Shown piece after piece: positions 48,836 through 59,809 of a DNA stretch of 64,000 nucleotides. Made by a program: the position numbers and the translations under genes. The DNA is from Micrasema longulum (taxonomy: Eukaryota > Arthropoda > Insecta > Trichoptera > Brachycentridae): positions 62,001 through 126,000 of the forward strand of contig JAGVSM010000841.1 in NCBI GenBank assembly GCA_022494885.1, written 5' to 3'. Position 1 is the first letter of the stretch, and every line of letters starts with the position of its first letter. The notes under the pieces were generated by a model that was not told the origin of the DNA, made no database searches, and saw only the letters and a program-made list of their open reading frames with translations.

Positions 48836-49239
48836 AAAACCCATCGATACATTTATCTACGCATTAAAAGTGACAAAATTTTTGTTCCACCGAGCAATTT
48901 TCCCTTTAATCACGATTTACTCCAATTATTAATCGTTTTGAGGTTGGCACTTTTTTCTTAAAAGTCTATTAAAAATATGAGAGAGAAATAAGTAAATTTT
49001 GAAGTCGAATTCAATTCCGACATAACTGTCAGTTTCAGAAACGAGTGGCTAGATGCAGTGGCTAGACTAACAAGATGCTGCCCTATTAATATACAAGAGC
49101 ATCTAGCCGTAAAATGTTACCAATGTAAAAAATAAATTGAGTTATTTTATTTTTTCTCTCTGTTTTACTATCTTCCGGAGTGAACGTATCGAGACGTTAA
49201 AGGAACCGGCTTTGTAGTCGCTCGGTAGATAAATACAGA

Positions 49240-49835
49240 TGATATTTATTTATTTATTTATTTATGCTTTATTAAGTTAGTACATCTTAAGAACTAATAT
49301 AAACTTTTAATTACGTTACAATTTATTTTTTTAAATTTTTCAATAACATATTTTTTCAAATTATTTTTTGATATTTCGATCTTTTTTTAAATTTATTTAC
49401 TTTTTTATTTGAAAATTTATTTATAAGCCCTTGCGGATTATTACATTCATTTTACATAAAATAATATATACATTTTTCATTTATATTCTGTTGTTCAAAA
49501 TAATATTTTTTACATCTTTTGAAAAGTTTGTCTGAGTCTTTTGTTTAGTTTTGTCTGGCAGTTTATTGTATAATTTCAGTCCCTAGTTCATAGTCTTGAT
49601 TATCCTTGTCTTGTTTTAGAAAGTTGTAAATGGTATTTGTCTGATATTCTCGTATTATGTCCATGTTGACTACAATTTTTTACTAGTTTTAGTTCTTCGT
49701 CTACAATTACATTAGTGGCTAATTTATGGATAAATTTTAATGATTCTAGTTGAAAGAGTTCAGTTATGTTTAATTGCTTAGTTTGTTTAAAAAGTTCTCT
49801 AGTTTCAGTTAAATAGGGAATATCATTAAAATTAA
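49240..49835 (-). pseudogene. LINE (CR1/Jockey-like) C-terminus and 3' UTR, host of a nested insertion
   Basis: Reads NFNDIPYLTETRELFKQT, NITELFQLESLKFIHKLA, HGHNTRISDKYHLQLSKTRQ, stop at 49600. This is the usual tail of a CR1/Jockey-group ORF2. 3' UTR follows down to a (TAAA)n tail at 49245-49265. Its upstream part resumes at 50745-50636 (YVQLLWGAGYQNDINRLQRL, ENKILKLEY): the element was split by a + strand LINE. Confidence 0.75.
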
Positions 49836-50635
49836 ATGTTAACAAAACTAAATATATGAATATAGGAAACAAAAGAATAGAAATTACACAATCAATTGTA
49901 ATAGAAAATGAAAAACTTGGTGAAATCACTGAAATTAAATATTTAGGTGTAATGTTGGATTCAAAACTTACATTTCACCAAAACGCTAAGATGGTAATAA
50001 ATAAGATTGCAAAAAAATATCAATTTTGGGAAGGATCAGAAGATTTATTGATAAGGACTCTTGCAAAACTATTTACACAGCAATTATTGAACCACACGTG
50101 AACTACTGTAGTAGCATTTTATTTTTATCAAACAAAGAAAACATAGATAAACTAACTGTATTACAAAATAAAGTCTTTAGAATCATTTTGAAAAAAAACA
50201 GATATACGAGGGTAAAGTCGATGGTAAATAAAATGAAATTATTAACATATAAACAAAGAATATTTTACAATACAATGATATTTGTTCATAAAAATATAAA
50301 CTCTAATAAAAAACAGAATTTTGGAAAAAAAATGATCGGAACCAGCATGAACACGATCACAATACTAGAGAAAAGAACAAAATTAGACTTCCATTTAGGA
50401 AAAAGGCAAAGTCACAAAATTCAATTTTATTTAAAGCAATTAAAAAGTATTACGAAATGGAAAAAAATAGTTATGAAGAAAAAAACATATTAAAATTTAA
50501 AATAATGGTCAAGACATATGTGATAAACAATTTATAAATTAAATATATTTGCAATGTTATTATTAGAACACACATAACAATATGTATGATATGTGTGCCC
50601 TACTTTAAGATTTAAATAAAAAAAAATAAAAATAA
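49836..50635 (+). pseudogene. LINE (CR1/Jockey-like) 3' half inserted head-on into another LINE
   Basis: Starts NVNKTKYMNIGNKRIEI, IKYLGVMLDSKLTFHQNAKM, then a frame shift near 50030 into FLGRIRRFIDKDSCKTIYTA, IIEPHVNYCSSILFLSNKEN, IDKLTVLQNKVFRIILKKNR, stop after KKKTY (50491-50493). It covers the last part of RT and the thumb; the YADD box is missing, so it is 5'-truncated. 3' UTR: atatgtatgatatgtgtgcc, ctactttaagattt, then an A-rich tail (aaaaaaaaataaaaataaaa). Confidence 0.85.
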
Positions 50636-50745
50636 AAAAAATATTCTAACTTTAATATTTTATTTTCTAGTCTTTGTAGTCTGTTTATGTCATTTTGATA
50701 TCCTGCTCCCCATAGTAGTTGCACGTAACATATAAGCAGAAACAT
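50636..50745 (-). pseudogene. Upstream part of the LINE split at 49836
   Basis: YVQLLWGAGYQNDINRLQRL, ENKILKLEY on the - strand, continuing into NFNDIPY on the far side of the + strand insertion. The 5' border is not defined. Confidence 0.65.
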
Positions 50746-50749
50746 GCAG

Positions 50750-51470
50750 AAACACTATAAGCATATATAAATAAATATTATCCGATTTTCTACTTTTTCG
50801 CTTCTCATTATTTTTCTCTATTCTCATTTCGCATAAGTCATAATCGTACAAACTCATACGCAAGTAAAACCATAGTGATTTGATTTTTGTTATTTTATAT
50901 TTTATTGTTTAGGGTTAAGAATAGAAGAATAGTGATATCCACTGGTAAGAATCTTGCAAAAATAAATCTAGTGGAGATTAGTCGGCCTCATGGTGGACTG
51001 GTTGGTGTATTTGCATGCTATTAAATGAAATGAAATTTTAAAAATAATTTATATGAATAATTTAATAACAATATTATTCCACCCCACGTAATTTTATCGG
51101 CCGTGTGGATTTTTATTTTCTGAAATGGGCCATTGGCTAATTTCAGTATGCAAATATCTACTAATGCCCCATAGTACGGGCAATCGGTCTAAAACGTTTG
51201 TATTAAATGGTTTTCGAAGACAATACGCAATAGAGGCAGTATTTATGTCACCTTGGGATATTTATAATGCCAATGTTTACAGGCTTGGCATACTAACAGC
51301 AAGTTCGAGCATGATCTACGAATTGTTGTTACAGAAATAGAAAAGTAAGAAAACAATTATGTATATTGTAGACGTGATATGCTTGCTGATTTTTGTTCTA
51401 GAGGTTATGTAATGGTTTATATCACATTGATAAAAAACATATGAATAATAAGAACAACGAAATATTTTCT
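50750..51470. other. Non-coding DNA
   Basis: A 71-residue ORF at 51125-51340 lacks a recognised domain. Nothing else seen. Confidence 0.45.
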
Positions 51471-51474
51471 TTTA

Positions 51475-51575
51475 AAGGTGACTGGTAACTTGAAGCATAA
51501 GACTAATCACATTGCCTTCATGTAGCAGATGATCAAGTACGAATTCAGTTCCCCATGGCACCATTAAGTTCGGAT
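51475..51575 (+). mobile_element. SINE body fragment
   Basis: ggtgactggtaacttgaagc, ataagactaatcacattgcc, ttcatgtagcagatgatcaa, ccatggcaccattaagttcg: family A body without a head. Confidence 0.6.
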
Positions 51576-51720
51576 AAATATATGATTTTTATAAAAACAG
51601 TATTTTGAATATTTTTTATTGTAGGCAGAAGCAAAATGATCACAAGTCAAAAAACAGACCATTAGACGTGAATTGGTAAAACTATTTTCCCTTTTTAAAA
51701 AAAGTTTTGTAATGTTAATT

Positions 51721-52500
51721 CCATATAATTAAGAATAGTCCAGAAACCGCATACGCGCATTTAACAGAAGGCGACTAAACTACTCTTAAAAGAGTAGTTT
51801 TACGTTTTGACCCATTATTTTCTTTGTAGACGTCGCTCAGTACCCAACTCCCGATTTGAATTCAACTATGCCATGTTGTGTCATTTTGAAGTGTAGAAAT
51901 ACTTCTAGGATCATAAAGAAACAAGTTGGGATCACATTTCATGTGTAATTAGCCAATGTTTGTGTAAATAGCAAATGCATTACTTAAAAATTGAATTATT
52001 TTTCTATCTCTCAGATTGTCAAAGAAAACAAAATAGACATTTCGTTTGTGTTGCCAGGGTTGTAAATTTTTTCACCCTACTTTGCTCATTTAATGAGAGA
52101 ACAAATGAAAATCGGACCTCGGATTAAACAACGCCGTGCTGGACATTTGATCGACATTATCTTCAAAACATCCAATATTATTTAACATAATATAAAAATA
52201 TCAATTTTATTTAAAATAAAATTCGTTTTATATTTTAAGTTCAAAGTTCATTAATTCAATTACTCTCATTAAATGACCATTTGACCATCTACTCTGTTGT
52301 GTCAATCAATACAAAATTGACAGATTTTTTTTTTACCTTACATTTGTGTTATGATTTTTTTTTTCCCGTCGTGCAACATTAGGCGGTGACTTCACGAATG
52401 CGCGCGGTGAAAGTTAGGCATAGTTAGGGGATTTACGGACACAGTCCGATGTATTCAAATATGATTCTTCGCTCCTTCGGGACTATTCTTAATTCTATGG
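51721..52500. mobile_element. DNA transposon derivative with 21-bp inverted ends and a THAP-like start
   Basis: Left ccatataattaagaatagtc+c and right (complement) ccatagaattaagaatagtc+c agree at 20 of 21 bases, 780 bp apart. Near the left end is a perfect hairpin (aaactactcttaaaagagta+gttt, 51777-51800). At 51868 a short frame reads MPCCVILKCRNTSRIIKKQV, GITFHV, stop: the beginning of a THAP-type C2CH zinc finger, which P-element-like and other transposases use to bind their ends. No catalytic domain; hence a deleted, non-autonomous copy. No clear target duplication. Confidence 0.65.
51868..51948 (+). pseudogene. THAP-type zinc finger start (transposase remnant)
   Basis: 27-codon frame with M-P-x-C-x5-C-x(N) and a following KKQVGITFH, as in THAP domains (cysteines near the N-terminus, then GISFH-like). 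Stops before the second Cys/His pair. Confidence 0.5.
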
Positions 52501-52504
52501 TAAA

Positions 52505-52880
52505 TTCAAATGTCTCTCAATTTCTCATATTCAAAAATTAATGATGATTTCTTTTTAAAAAATGCATTTTTCGAAACGCATTGCAAATTAATAGTCTTTT
52601 TCATAAATTATAAAAATTTGAATAAAAAGTGAATTAAGAATTATTAATTGCGCAACCGAGTCAGAGGATCGTAAGCCCAAGATTCGAACCTCGCTCTATC
52701 ACAACTTGATATGCATTTCCTAATAGTGAGTTTTTCAATTTATTGAGAATATATTTTTTAATTATTTTTAGTGATTAATAACTCTACATTCCTCTCAATA
52801 GACTATTAAACTAAGCCAAAAACAGTGGTTTCGTAATATTAACGTTATGATTTTTTTAAATTTTGTATATTTGAGAATAC
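52505..52880. other. AT-rich DNA with a tRNA-like B box
   Basis: aagattcgaacctcgctcta at 52679 resembles a B box; no A box of quality, so probably an old SINE piece. Confidence 0.35.
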
Positions 52881-52945
52881 TCCGCGTGTGACGTCTCAAG
52901 ATCTTTTCCCCTCCTTCTTGGTCAGTTCTGCCGATTTGCCGTTGA
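52878..52945. repeat. Interspersed repeat family D, second copy
   Basis: actccgcgtgtgacgtctca and ccttcttggtcagttctgcc match 24585-24660. Confidence 0.5.
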
Positions 52946-53035
52946 GCACCCTAGAGATGATTTTCACAAAAATGATGCTGTATAAATTATCCACAATAAT
53001 AATAATAATAATTCCCATTTGTATCAACCGCCATT

Positions 53036-53200
53036 GGTAAAAAGCAATATAATGTAATTGCTCCAAAAATATTTAATAATTTATTGCCAAATATTAAAGA
53101 CTTGAAATGTAAAACAAATTTTAAAATAAAAATAACTGCACATATACATAGTGTAGCGAAAGATTTTTTTGAAAAATATATGTTAATAAAAAAAACCTAG
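53036..53200 (+). pseudogene. LINE reverse transcriptase C-terminal end
   Basis: GKKQYNVIAPKIFNNLLPNI, KDLKCKTNFKIKITAHIHSV, AKDFFEKYMLIKKT, stop. The G-x-K-x-YN-x-IP/A ... LPxxI ... FKxKL pattern is the last segment of CR1/Jockey-type ORF2 proteins. A separate, short 3' copy. Confidence 0.6.
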
Positions 53201-53204
53201 TACT

Positions 53205-55985
53205 TCATATAATTGGTACACATATTATTTATATTTTTATGAATTCCATTGCTTTATATTTTTTTTAAAATTATATATTATACTATAGTATTTATGTTTA
53301 AGTAACATGTATTTTTGGCACATATATACTTTATATTTGCATAATAACGTTTTTTAGTTTCTTAAATTTGATAAGCTAGGCATTTATAATCAAGTAGTTT
53401 TAGTTTTTATTTTTTATGTTATTGTTTTATTAGTATAGGACTAAATGCTCTAAAGATAAAAAATCTCCATCTTAAAACAGGCTGAGCCATGTTAGATAGA
53501 GACTATCATAAACAGAGAACACTCCGTTTTCATTTAACATTAATCAGTTTTACATAGATTCCCTATTATTAAGTGTGTATACTATTTTTTTGCAATAAAT
53601 TCATAAAATATATTTTTTTAAATCATTGATTGATTCATAGGAACCAGTGAAGTTATTCAAAATAGTTCGTTTTTAATAAAATATTTTTTTTTACATTTTC
53701 GAGAAACTTTACAATTTAGTGCTCTAATTTTTACCGGATGTAATAAAATAAACTCATATTCAATTTCCTTTAGGGTTAAACTTCTTAATTTAAATATGAA
53801 CTAATCAATGAACATTTGATCATTAGCATTTTAGTGATTTTCTTATTTTTAAATAAGGTTGTTATAAGTAATAAATCATCCTCGGTGGACTATTGGTTGA
53901 ACCTGACGAAGTGAGAGCACTCGCCCCCAACCTAATAGCCCGATTGTTTAAGGACTCGGATTTAGCCCTATATATGAAAGCTCTCGCCTCACTCAGTAGC
54001 CAGTATTAGTCATAGAAGCAACATTCACAATCACTTCTTCACAATATTTGTAAAAATTGCTTAATTTGCCTGTTTATTCAAAAGAGTTCTTTGAACCTAT
54101 ATCACAACGGTTAGTATTTATTTTTTTATCTTATAATTGCGATATAGTTTACTTATTTTTTGCTTTTAAAAAAAATTTCTAAATATTATTTGAAAACATC
54201 AATTACATGCACTTTTTCTTCGCTCCTTATATTAAAGTTAGTAGTAATTATTATTATACAACTATGTAGTGTTATCATATGTTTTAATGTAACGGATCTT
54301 TACCGACAAGCCATATTAATTGGCTTGGTGAGTCCTGTAAAAAAAATTAAAAATTAAATGTTTTAAAAATAATAAAAATGTAATATTGTATGTAAAAAAT
54401 AAATAAGTTCAATAAATAAGTAAAAATAAATTTAATAACATGGACTATCTTTTCGTTCTAGTAACGAGAGAACTCATTTAATACATGTTCACCGCTCTAA
54501 TTTTTTGCCTCCTCTTTCACAGTAGTAGCTACGCGATTGTGGGACACACCACCCACTAATATCAGAGACGCTCCGCCTCTTCTTTATTTACATTTATATC
54601 AATAATGAAATGTCACTATTAAAATATTTGAGTTTTTCCTTTCTCCTTCTTTTTTCATTCCCATTCTCTTTCCTCTCTTCATAGTATAGTGCAGATTTTT
54701 AGTTTATTTTTAAATAACCTTATAAGATTTTGTATTAATACCTATAATATGTCCATTTACTTCTAATTTTCTCAAACTCAACGGTTTGGATAGGTAGAAA
54801 GAAATTGCCTTAAATCGATATGTTTGCCCTTATATATATATATATAAAGTGTATGTAGAGGAAGCGTTAAATAAATATATAGCCGGAGTATTCAAAGACC
54901 CAGGCTTAAATGGAGAGAATTCATTTACGAGGTCCGTCACAATAGATAAACACAGGTCGCAGTGACGCCAAAAGCTCAAAGAAAAAAAAAATTAACACAT
55001 TTAACGCCCATAGGGAGTTTACAATACAAATTTGCTTATATAAAACATAATACATTATAAAATTAAAAAACAAAAATAGGTAGCAGTTATACGAGTACAG
55101 GGGTTAAAGAATTAGGTTGATAAAAATATGTTTAAGAAGTTATAATATAAGTAATTCAAAAGTTCTAATAAGAGTTCTAATAAGTTCTAAAATAATACTA
55201 ATAATGAAATGATATTCTTTAAATAAAATACTCTTGACTTTGTCGGTAAGACGGATTAGATAAATTGTTTGAATAGATTAATAATAAATTCGTTTGCATT
55301 TATTTAGAAATCTGGCATTTCGATAATTTTCATTGACGTTCTAGGAGTAGGCGTGGGCACAACTAGCACGATTTCCAATAAAATAAAATATTATCATAAA
55401 TTGTATAAAGTCCTATCATCAGACCAGACGAACGGACGCCTAGGTAGATAAATACTTATGCAGATATTAGACCGATGTCGAATGTTAGAATAGTCTTCGA
55501 TTGTTAGACAATGCGTCGTTAAGTACCGTGTGAGAAATATTCTTCAAACGTTTTTGAAATAATTTATTGAAACTTTACAAAACTGTTAAATGACGTAGAA
55601 ATGAAAGTTAATTTTATTATTTAAACGAGTTAATAATAATCTGAAAGAAATAATAAAACACAGATTATATTGTATTAATGAAATATCAATGCGGAACTTG
55701 GATGACCTCGAATATTTTATTTTCAACATCCGAATTTAACATTTTCCAAAAACTATAATACACGGATATCGTCATTGATAACTCATCCAATCACCCTTCT
55801 TCCCAAAAACATTCCGCATTTAATTCAATGTTGCATCGTTTAATGAATGTTCCTCTTTCTAAACTTAACTTCGAAAATTAATTAAATATAAAAAAATTGC
55901 TATTAATAATGGATATACAATTGTTTGATTATGTCCAAATGCTTGCAAACTAGCTAGATTTCCTCCCTAGGTAGTTGTTCATTTT
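53205..55985. other. AT-rich non-coding DNA
   Basis: Includes a LINE-like 3' end at about 54295-54425 (aagccatattaattggcttg followed by A-rich repeats), a GC-richer patch at 53880-54010, a (TA)n tract at 54833-54846, and acgcccatagggagtttaca at 55007, a motif also found at 4009 and 61885 at (TTTA)n LINE ends. No gene recognised. Confidence 0.45.
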
Positions 55986-55990
55986 AAAAT

Positions 55991-56480
55991 TTGTTTCAAA
56001 AGAGAGGGAAAACATTTCTGAGGAGGGAATATGGAAATACAATTGATTTAATAAATACCCATTTAAATAGAAAACTCAAGAAAAAATCAATCAAACAATT
56101 TTTATATCCTGTCAACAGTAATTATAATAATAATAATAATGATAATAAATGGAGAAGAATTTTTTATGTAAATACAATATCCACAAATGTACCCAAATAT
56201 TTACCAAATAATATCAAACCTGTTTTCAATAAAAATAACAATATTGGTAAATTATTGCTTAATAATAAAGATAAAAATAGTTTACTGAATAATTCAAGTG
56301 TTTACCAATTAAAATTCTATTGTTGTCCTTCAGTTTACGTTGGAAAAATAAAGAAGTTTTGACATTCGTGTTAAATAACATATGAGGTGTCTTTTCAATA
56401 ATAATTTAAAAAATAATGTTCGTTCGATCAATAATATAACAAACTTTCAATATAGTCCTTTTTTCGATGTTCCACTGTAA
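55991..56480 (+). pseudogene. Penelope-like element: C-terminal region with GIY-YIG endonuclease remnant
   Basis: MFQKRGKTFLRREYGNT, VPKYLPNNIKPVFNKNNNIG, SSVYQLKFYCCPSVYVGKIK+K; after a one-base shift SFDIRVK, stop, HMRC. The VYxLKxxCCxxVYVG...SFxxRxxEH pattern is the GIY-YIG endonuclease of Penelope-like retroelements; the Glu before His is now a stop. RT is absent (5' truncation). The hammerhead at 56685 lies just downstream, in line with the known structure of these elements. Dead copy. Confidence 0.8.
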
Positions 56481-56489
56481 TAGTCACCC

Positions 56490-56770
56490 TATTAAACCTA
56501 TAAGCTCACCCCCTCTCTCCATCCCCTCTACTTTTTTCAACTATTTCTCAAACAATATAGAATATTTTCATGTTTGTTCTAATCAGTGCATGTGCTTATT
56601 AAAATACATGTCGTGTTGGTTTTATATTTTTGTGCCGCAACTATGGTGAAGGGGTATAGTGGGTTTTGCATGTTAGTTTAATTGGTGTCCTGACGAAGAG
56701 ACGGGTACGTCTGGAAACCGGTAGACATAGAAAATTCGGTAAGTGGTTATATACAAATATTTCACAATAG
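56490..56770 (+). mobile_element. Penelope-like element 3' region around the hammerhead
   Basis: gccgcaactatggtgaaggg, gtatagtgggttttgcatgt, the hammerhead, then agaaaattcggtaagtggtt, atatacaaatattt. Matches the 16525 and 22940 copies. Confidence 0.65.
56685..56730 (+). ncRNA. Type I hammerhead ribozyme of the Penelope-like element
   Basis: Stem I: gtgtc (56685-56689) with gacat (56724-56728), including one G-U pair. Core ctgacga (56690-56696) is CUGANGA. An extra A (56697) follows. Stem II: agacg (56699-56703) and cgtct (56708-56712) with loop ggta. GAA (56714-56716), then stem III accggt (56717-56722), two base pairs with a two-base loop and A15.1-U16.1 kept. Predicted cut after A (56723, GUA). 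Very short stem III is typical of Penelope-associated hammerheads, thought to act as dimers. The base before GAAA is G here, C in the copy at 16538, so the last stem II pair is lost and activity may be weak. Confidence 0.8.
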
Positions 56771-56774
56771 CAGC

Positions 56775-57605
56775 AATCATTCATAAAATTTTCCAATTAC
56801 TGCCATGCAGCGTTTAGAAAATCAATACGGTAAAGATATAGATTTATTTTATACCTCGCCGCTGATGATCAAGTCGTGTGTCCTGGAGAAGAAGCAATGA
56901 TTGCAAATTCAACGAATAATTAAATTTTTACTTCTGTGTTTTTTTTTGTATAGTCATTTGTATTATGATGTAAAGGCTCTAAGGGCATTTATATATAAAG
57001 AAATAAATATTCATATATATAGTCACAGCTTTAAAGGAAAACATGCCGTTTATTTGTTATGATTTTTATAAAATCCCTTAAGGTATTCAGTACTTATCTA
57101 TTAAGATTAACATACTGTAAAACTAGCTTATAAACATATCGTATCTACTGTCAATATTTTTGCCATTTGCATTATTCTTTTTTTGTTTTTATATTAGATT
57201 TTTTCTCACCCAGTACAGGAACCCTGATACGTGACTTTTAAGATGATTTGGTGTATTTTAAATAAATAATAAACAATAAAATGATATAACAAAGTAAAAA
57301 ATGACTCATACACCTTGTATGATGTCATGTTTAAAATGTAAGACAAATAAATAATTACATTTATTGGAAATGCTTCGTTTTTATTCTCTGAGAAACACAG
57401 ATGTTCTCCAGTAAATACATTTTTATGCTAATTTCAGTGTTTAACCCTACAGAAGTTTAAAAAATCCTTCTGTTCGAATTTAATTTTACAATTAAGTCAA
57501 TATGTAGAAAACATCAGTAATCTGGCCTATATTTAAGGTTTTAGATACCTATACGTTAGCAGTTCATAATTATGTAAATTAATTTGGAGACAATTAAAAA
57601 TGAAA
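56775..57605. other. AT-rich non-coding DNA
   Basis: Nothing recognised. Confidence 0.55.
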
Positions 57606-57610
57606 CAACT

Positions 57611-57790
57611 TAATAAAATAAATAAAACAATTTTGTTTTTAACCACTAATTCTTATTTTTCACTGACCGGTTTCAAAGCAAACAAGTTTCTTTGTCAAGG
57701 TTTACGTAACAAGGTTGTTTGCTTTGAAACCGGTCGGTGAAAAATAAAAATTAGTGGTTAAAAACAAAGTTGTTTTATTTATTTTATTAT
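57611..57790. mobile_element. Long near-perfect inverted repeat (~75-bp arms, ~28-bp loop)
   Basis: The left arm (taataaaataaataaaacaa ... aaccactaattcttattttt ... gaccggtttcaaagcaaaca) is the reverse complement of the right arm from 57712, with few mismatches. The loop is gtttctttgtcaaggtttac+gtaacaagg. No ORF. A foldback/MITE element; transcribed, it would form a long hairpin. Confidence 0.8.
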
Positions 57791-57794
57791 AATG

Positions 57795-59315
57795 AATAAC
57801 CACAAAGTTAGTGCTTCAAATAGAAACTTTTTTTTGTTTGTTTTAATGCCGCTGTGATATTATTTTTTTGCAACCTGTAAAAGAGCGGCACCTTTCTTCT
57901 CAGAATTTTCTTATGGCTTTGCTAAACGCTATATAAAACAAAATACGCAGCAGCGCTAGGAGGATCATAACCGCGCTTCTTCTACGGGTAAAATCACTAA
58001 AATGTTTTTCCCAACGCTGGCTGATGCAACAATCTTCCGTCGTCATCACCAAAGTACTTTCAAAACGACCTAATTTTTTACCGGACACGGAGCTATGAAA
58101 AGTTATCTTTGTAGGTTTAAATTAAGTAAAGATGACTATTGTCCATGCGATGAAATTTCTTTAGAGAATCGAACATCTGTTATTTCAGAGCCCATTTTTC
58201 AGTTAACAACGCCATAATCTTGAAGCAGAATGAAGGAAAGATGGAATATCCTTAACAGATATCCACACTGTAGTTAAAAGTAGTTATCACGCGCCAATGT
58301 TGTTGAACTTTGCAACAATGGTGATTGGGCTCACAAAGGTAATAAACCAAAATCAGTGATCGAACATCCCATTTCCAAGACAAACAAAAACTATTTTTTC
58401 CGAGTACCTTAGCCTTGTACATGACACGCAAGGCTACTAAATACAGGAGTCCAACTATATATAAAAAAAATATTTAAAAAAAACATTGTTTTTATAAATA
58501 TAATCTACAAAAAAAGTCCAATGTTTAAAAGCTGATCTAATGCAAAGTAGTTTCTGGCTGTTAATAAAAGCTAAAGCAAAACTTGTCAAAAAAATATTAA
58601 CTGTATGTTATTTTACTCAGTAAAAGCTGTGTTGATTTTTTCCCATGACGGTAGCAGTATAGGTTCTCCACCGGAGAGTCAACAGGTGTATTGTATTTAA
58701 TTCCATCTAGCGCAACGGAGACAGTTTAATACAAGGAAAACAATTCGACATATTGTATCCGAAACGAGTAATAACTATGAATATATTTGTGTAATGGCTG
58801 CCATATTTTATGATATAATCGGTAACCCGATACACGAACACCTGGCCGAGACTTTTTATTGGCTGCTGTTACTACAAGATGTAACAGAGTCTGTTCCCAA
58901 TGAATTTAGTTGAATTCAGTCAAATTGCTTTTCTTATTGTCTTGATTTTCTGCTTTTTACGCTTGGTAATATAATTTCTAATGACTACGGGATCCATCTA
59001 AAAACGTAATAAATATGTTATTACATTTGCTGCATACCTATTTGAATAATACTCGGCTGAAGAAATATTATAACACAGTCAAAGAAATTAAAAGGATGTC
59101 CGGGTCAACTTTTTACATTTTTCTTTTTTTTAGTAATAAAACATCGATGATCTAATGATGGGAACACATATTTTACTAGTTGTATAAATATACAGTTGAC
59201 AATAAATATGAGAAGTCTTATTATTCAATTATATGTAGTCCATTCAAAATTAATAAACTAAAATTTTCTATGGCATTAAAACATAAGCTTAAATTCATAA
59301 CTAAATAGTCTGATT
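57795..59315. other. Non-coding DNA
   Basis: A 62-residue - strand ORF at 57900-58088 has no recognised domain. Nothing else found. Confidence 0.5.
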
Positions 59316-59319
59316 TTTA

Positions 59320-59560
59320 TAAACCTTACCATGCAAGAGGTTTCGGGTTCGATTCCCGACATAGTTGTCATTAAATATTTATTTTAAAATGTGTTTTTAC
59401 ACTAGAATATTTCATAGTCCCTGGATTGGCACCTGAAGCGTAAGACTGATCATCTCACCTTCATATTTCAAAAAAAATATCAAGATACTCTGGGTTTTGT
59501 GTACCAATGCTGCGTCCTATGCACCATTAGGTGCAAAAAAGTAATAATTCATGATTATGG
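59320..59560 (+). mobile_element. tRNA-derived SINE (family A), 5'-truncated head
   Basis: ttaccatgcaagaggtttcg, ggttcgattcccgac (B box), body ccctggattggcacctgaag, cgtaagactgatcatctcac, gtaccaatgctgcgtcctat, tail ttaggtgcaaaaaagtaata. Confidence 0.8.
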
Positions 59561-59575
59561 ATGAATTATGCCTTT

Positions 59576-59805
59576 TAAATTTGTTGCAATGGAGGAAAAA
59601 CATTTTTAAGAAGGGAATTTGGAAGTCTAGGAATTCACAGGGCTTTTGATCTGTCTTTGGCTGATGTAAGTGACCACTTTGCACTCTGTGTAACATTCAC
59701 CATTCTGCGATGTTTAAATATTGACATTTCCTCAACTCTACCATCTGTTGACTTTTGTGAAGTAAAAAGCTAAAACCTTTATCATGTGGGTAAGAGTCAT
59801 CTGGC
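59576..59805 (+). repeat. Interspersed repeat family B, longest copy
   Basis: tttgttgcaatggaggaaaa, aagaagggaatttggaagtc, tcacagggcttttgatctgt, gtgaccactttgcactctgt, gtaacattcaccattctgcg, aaaacctttatcatgtgggt. The first ~45 bases resemble the Penelope-like coding start at 55991. Confidence 0.65.
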
Positions 59806-59809
59806 TGAA

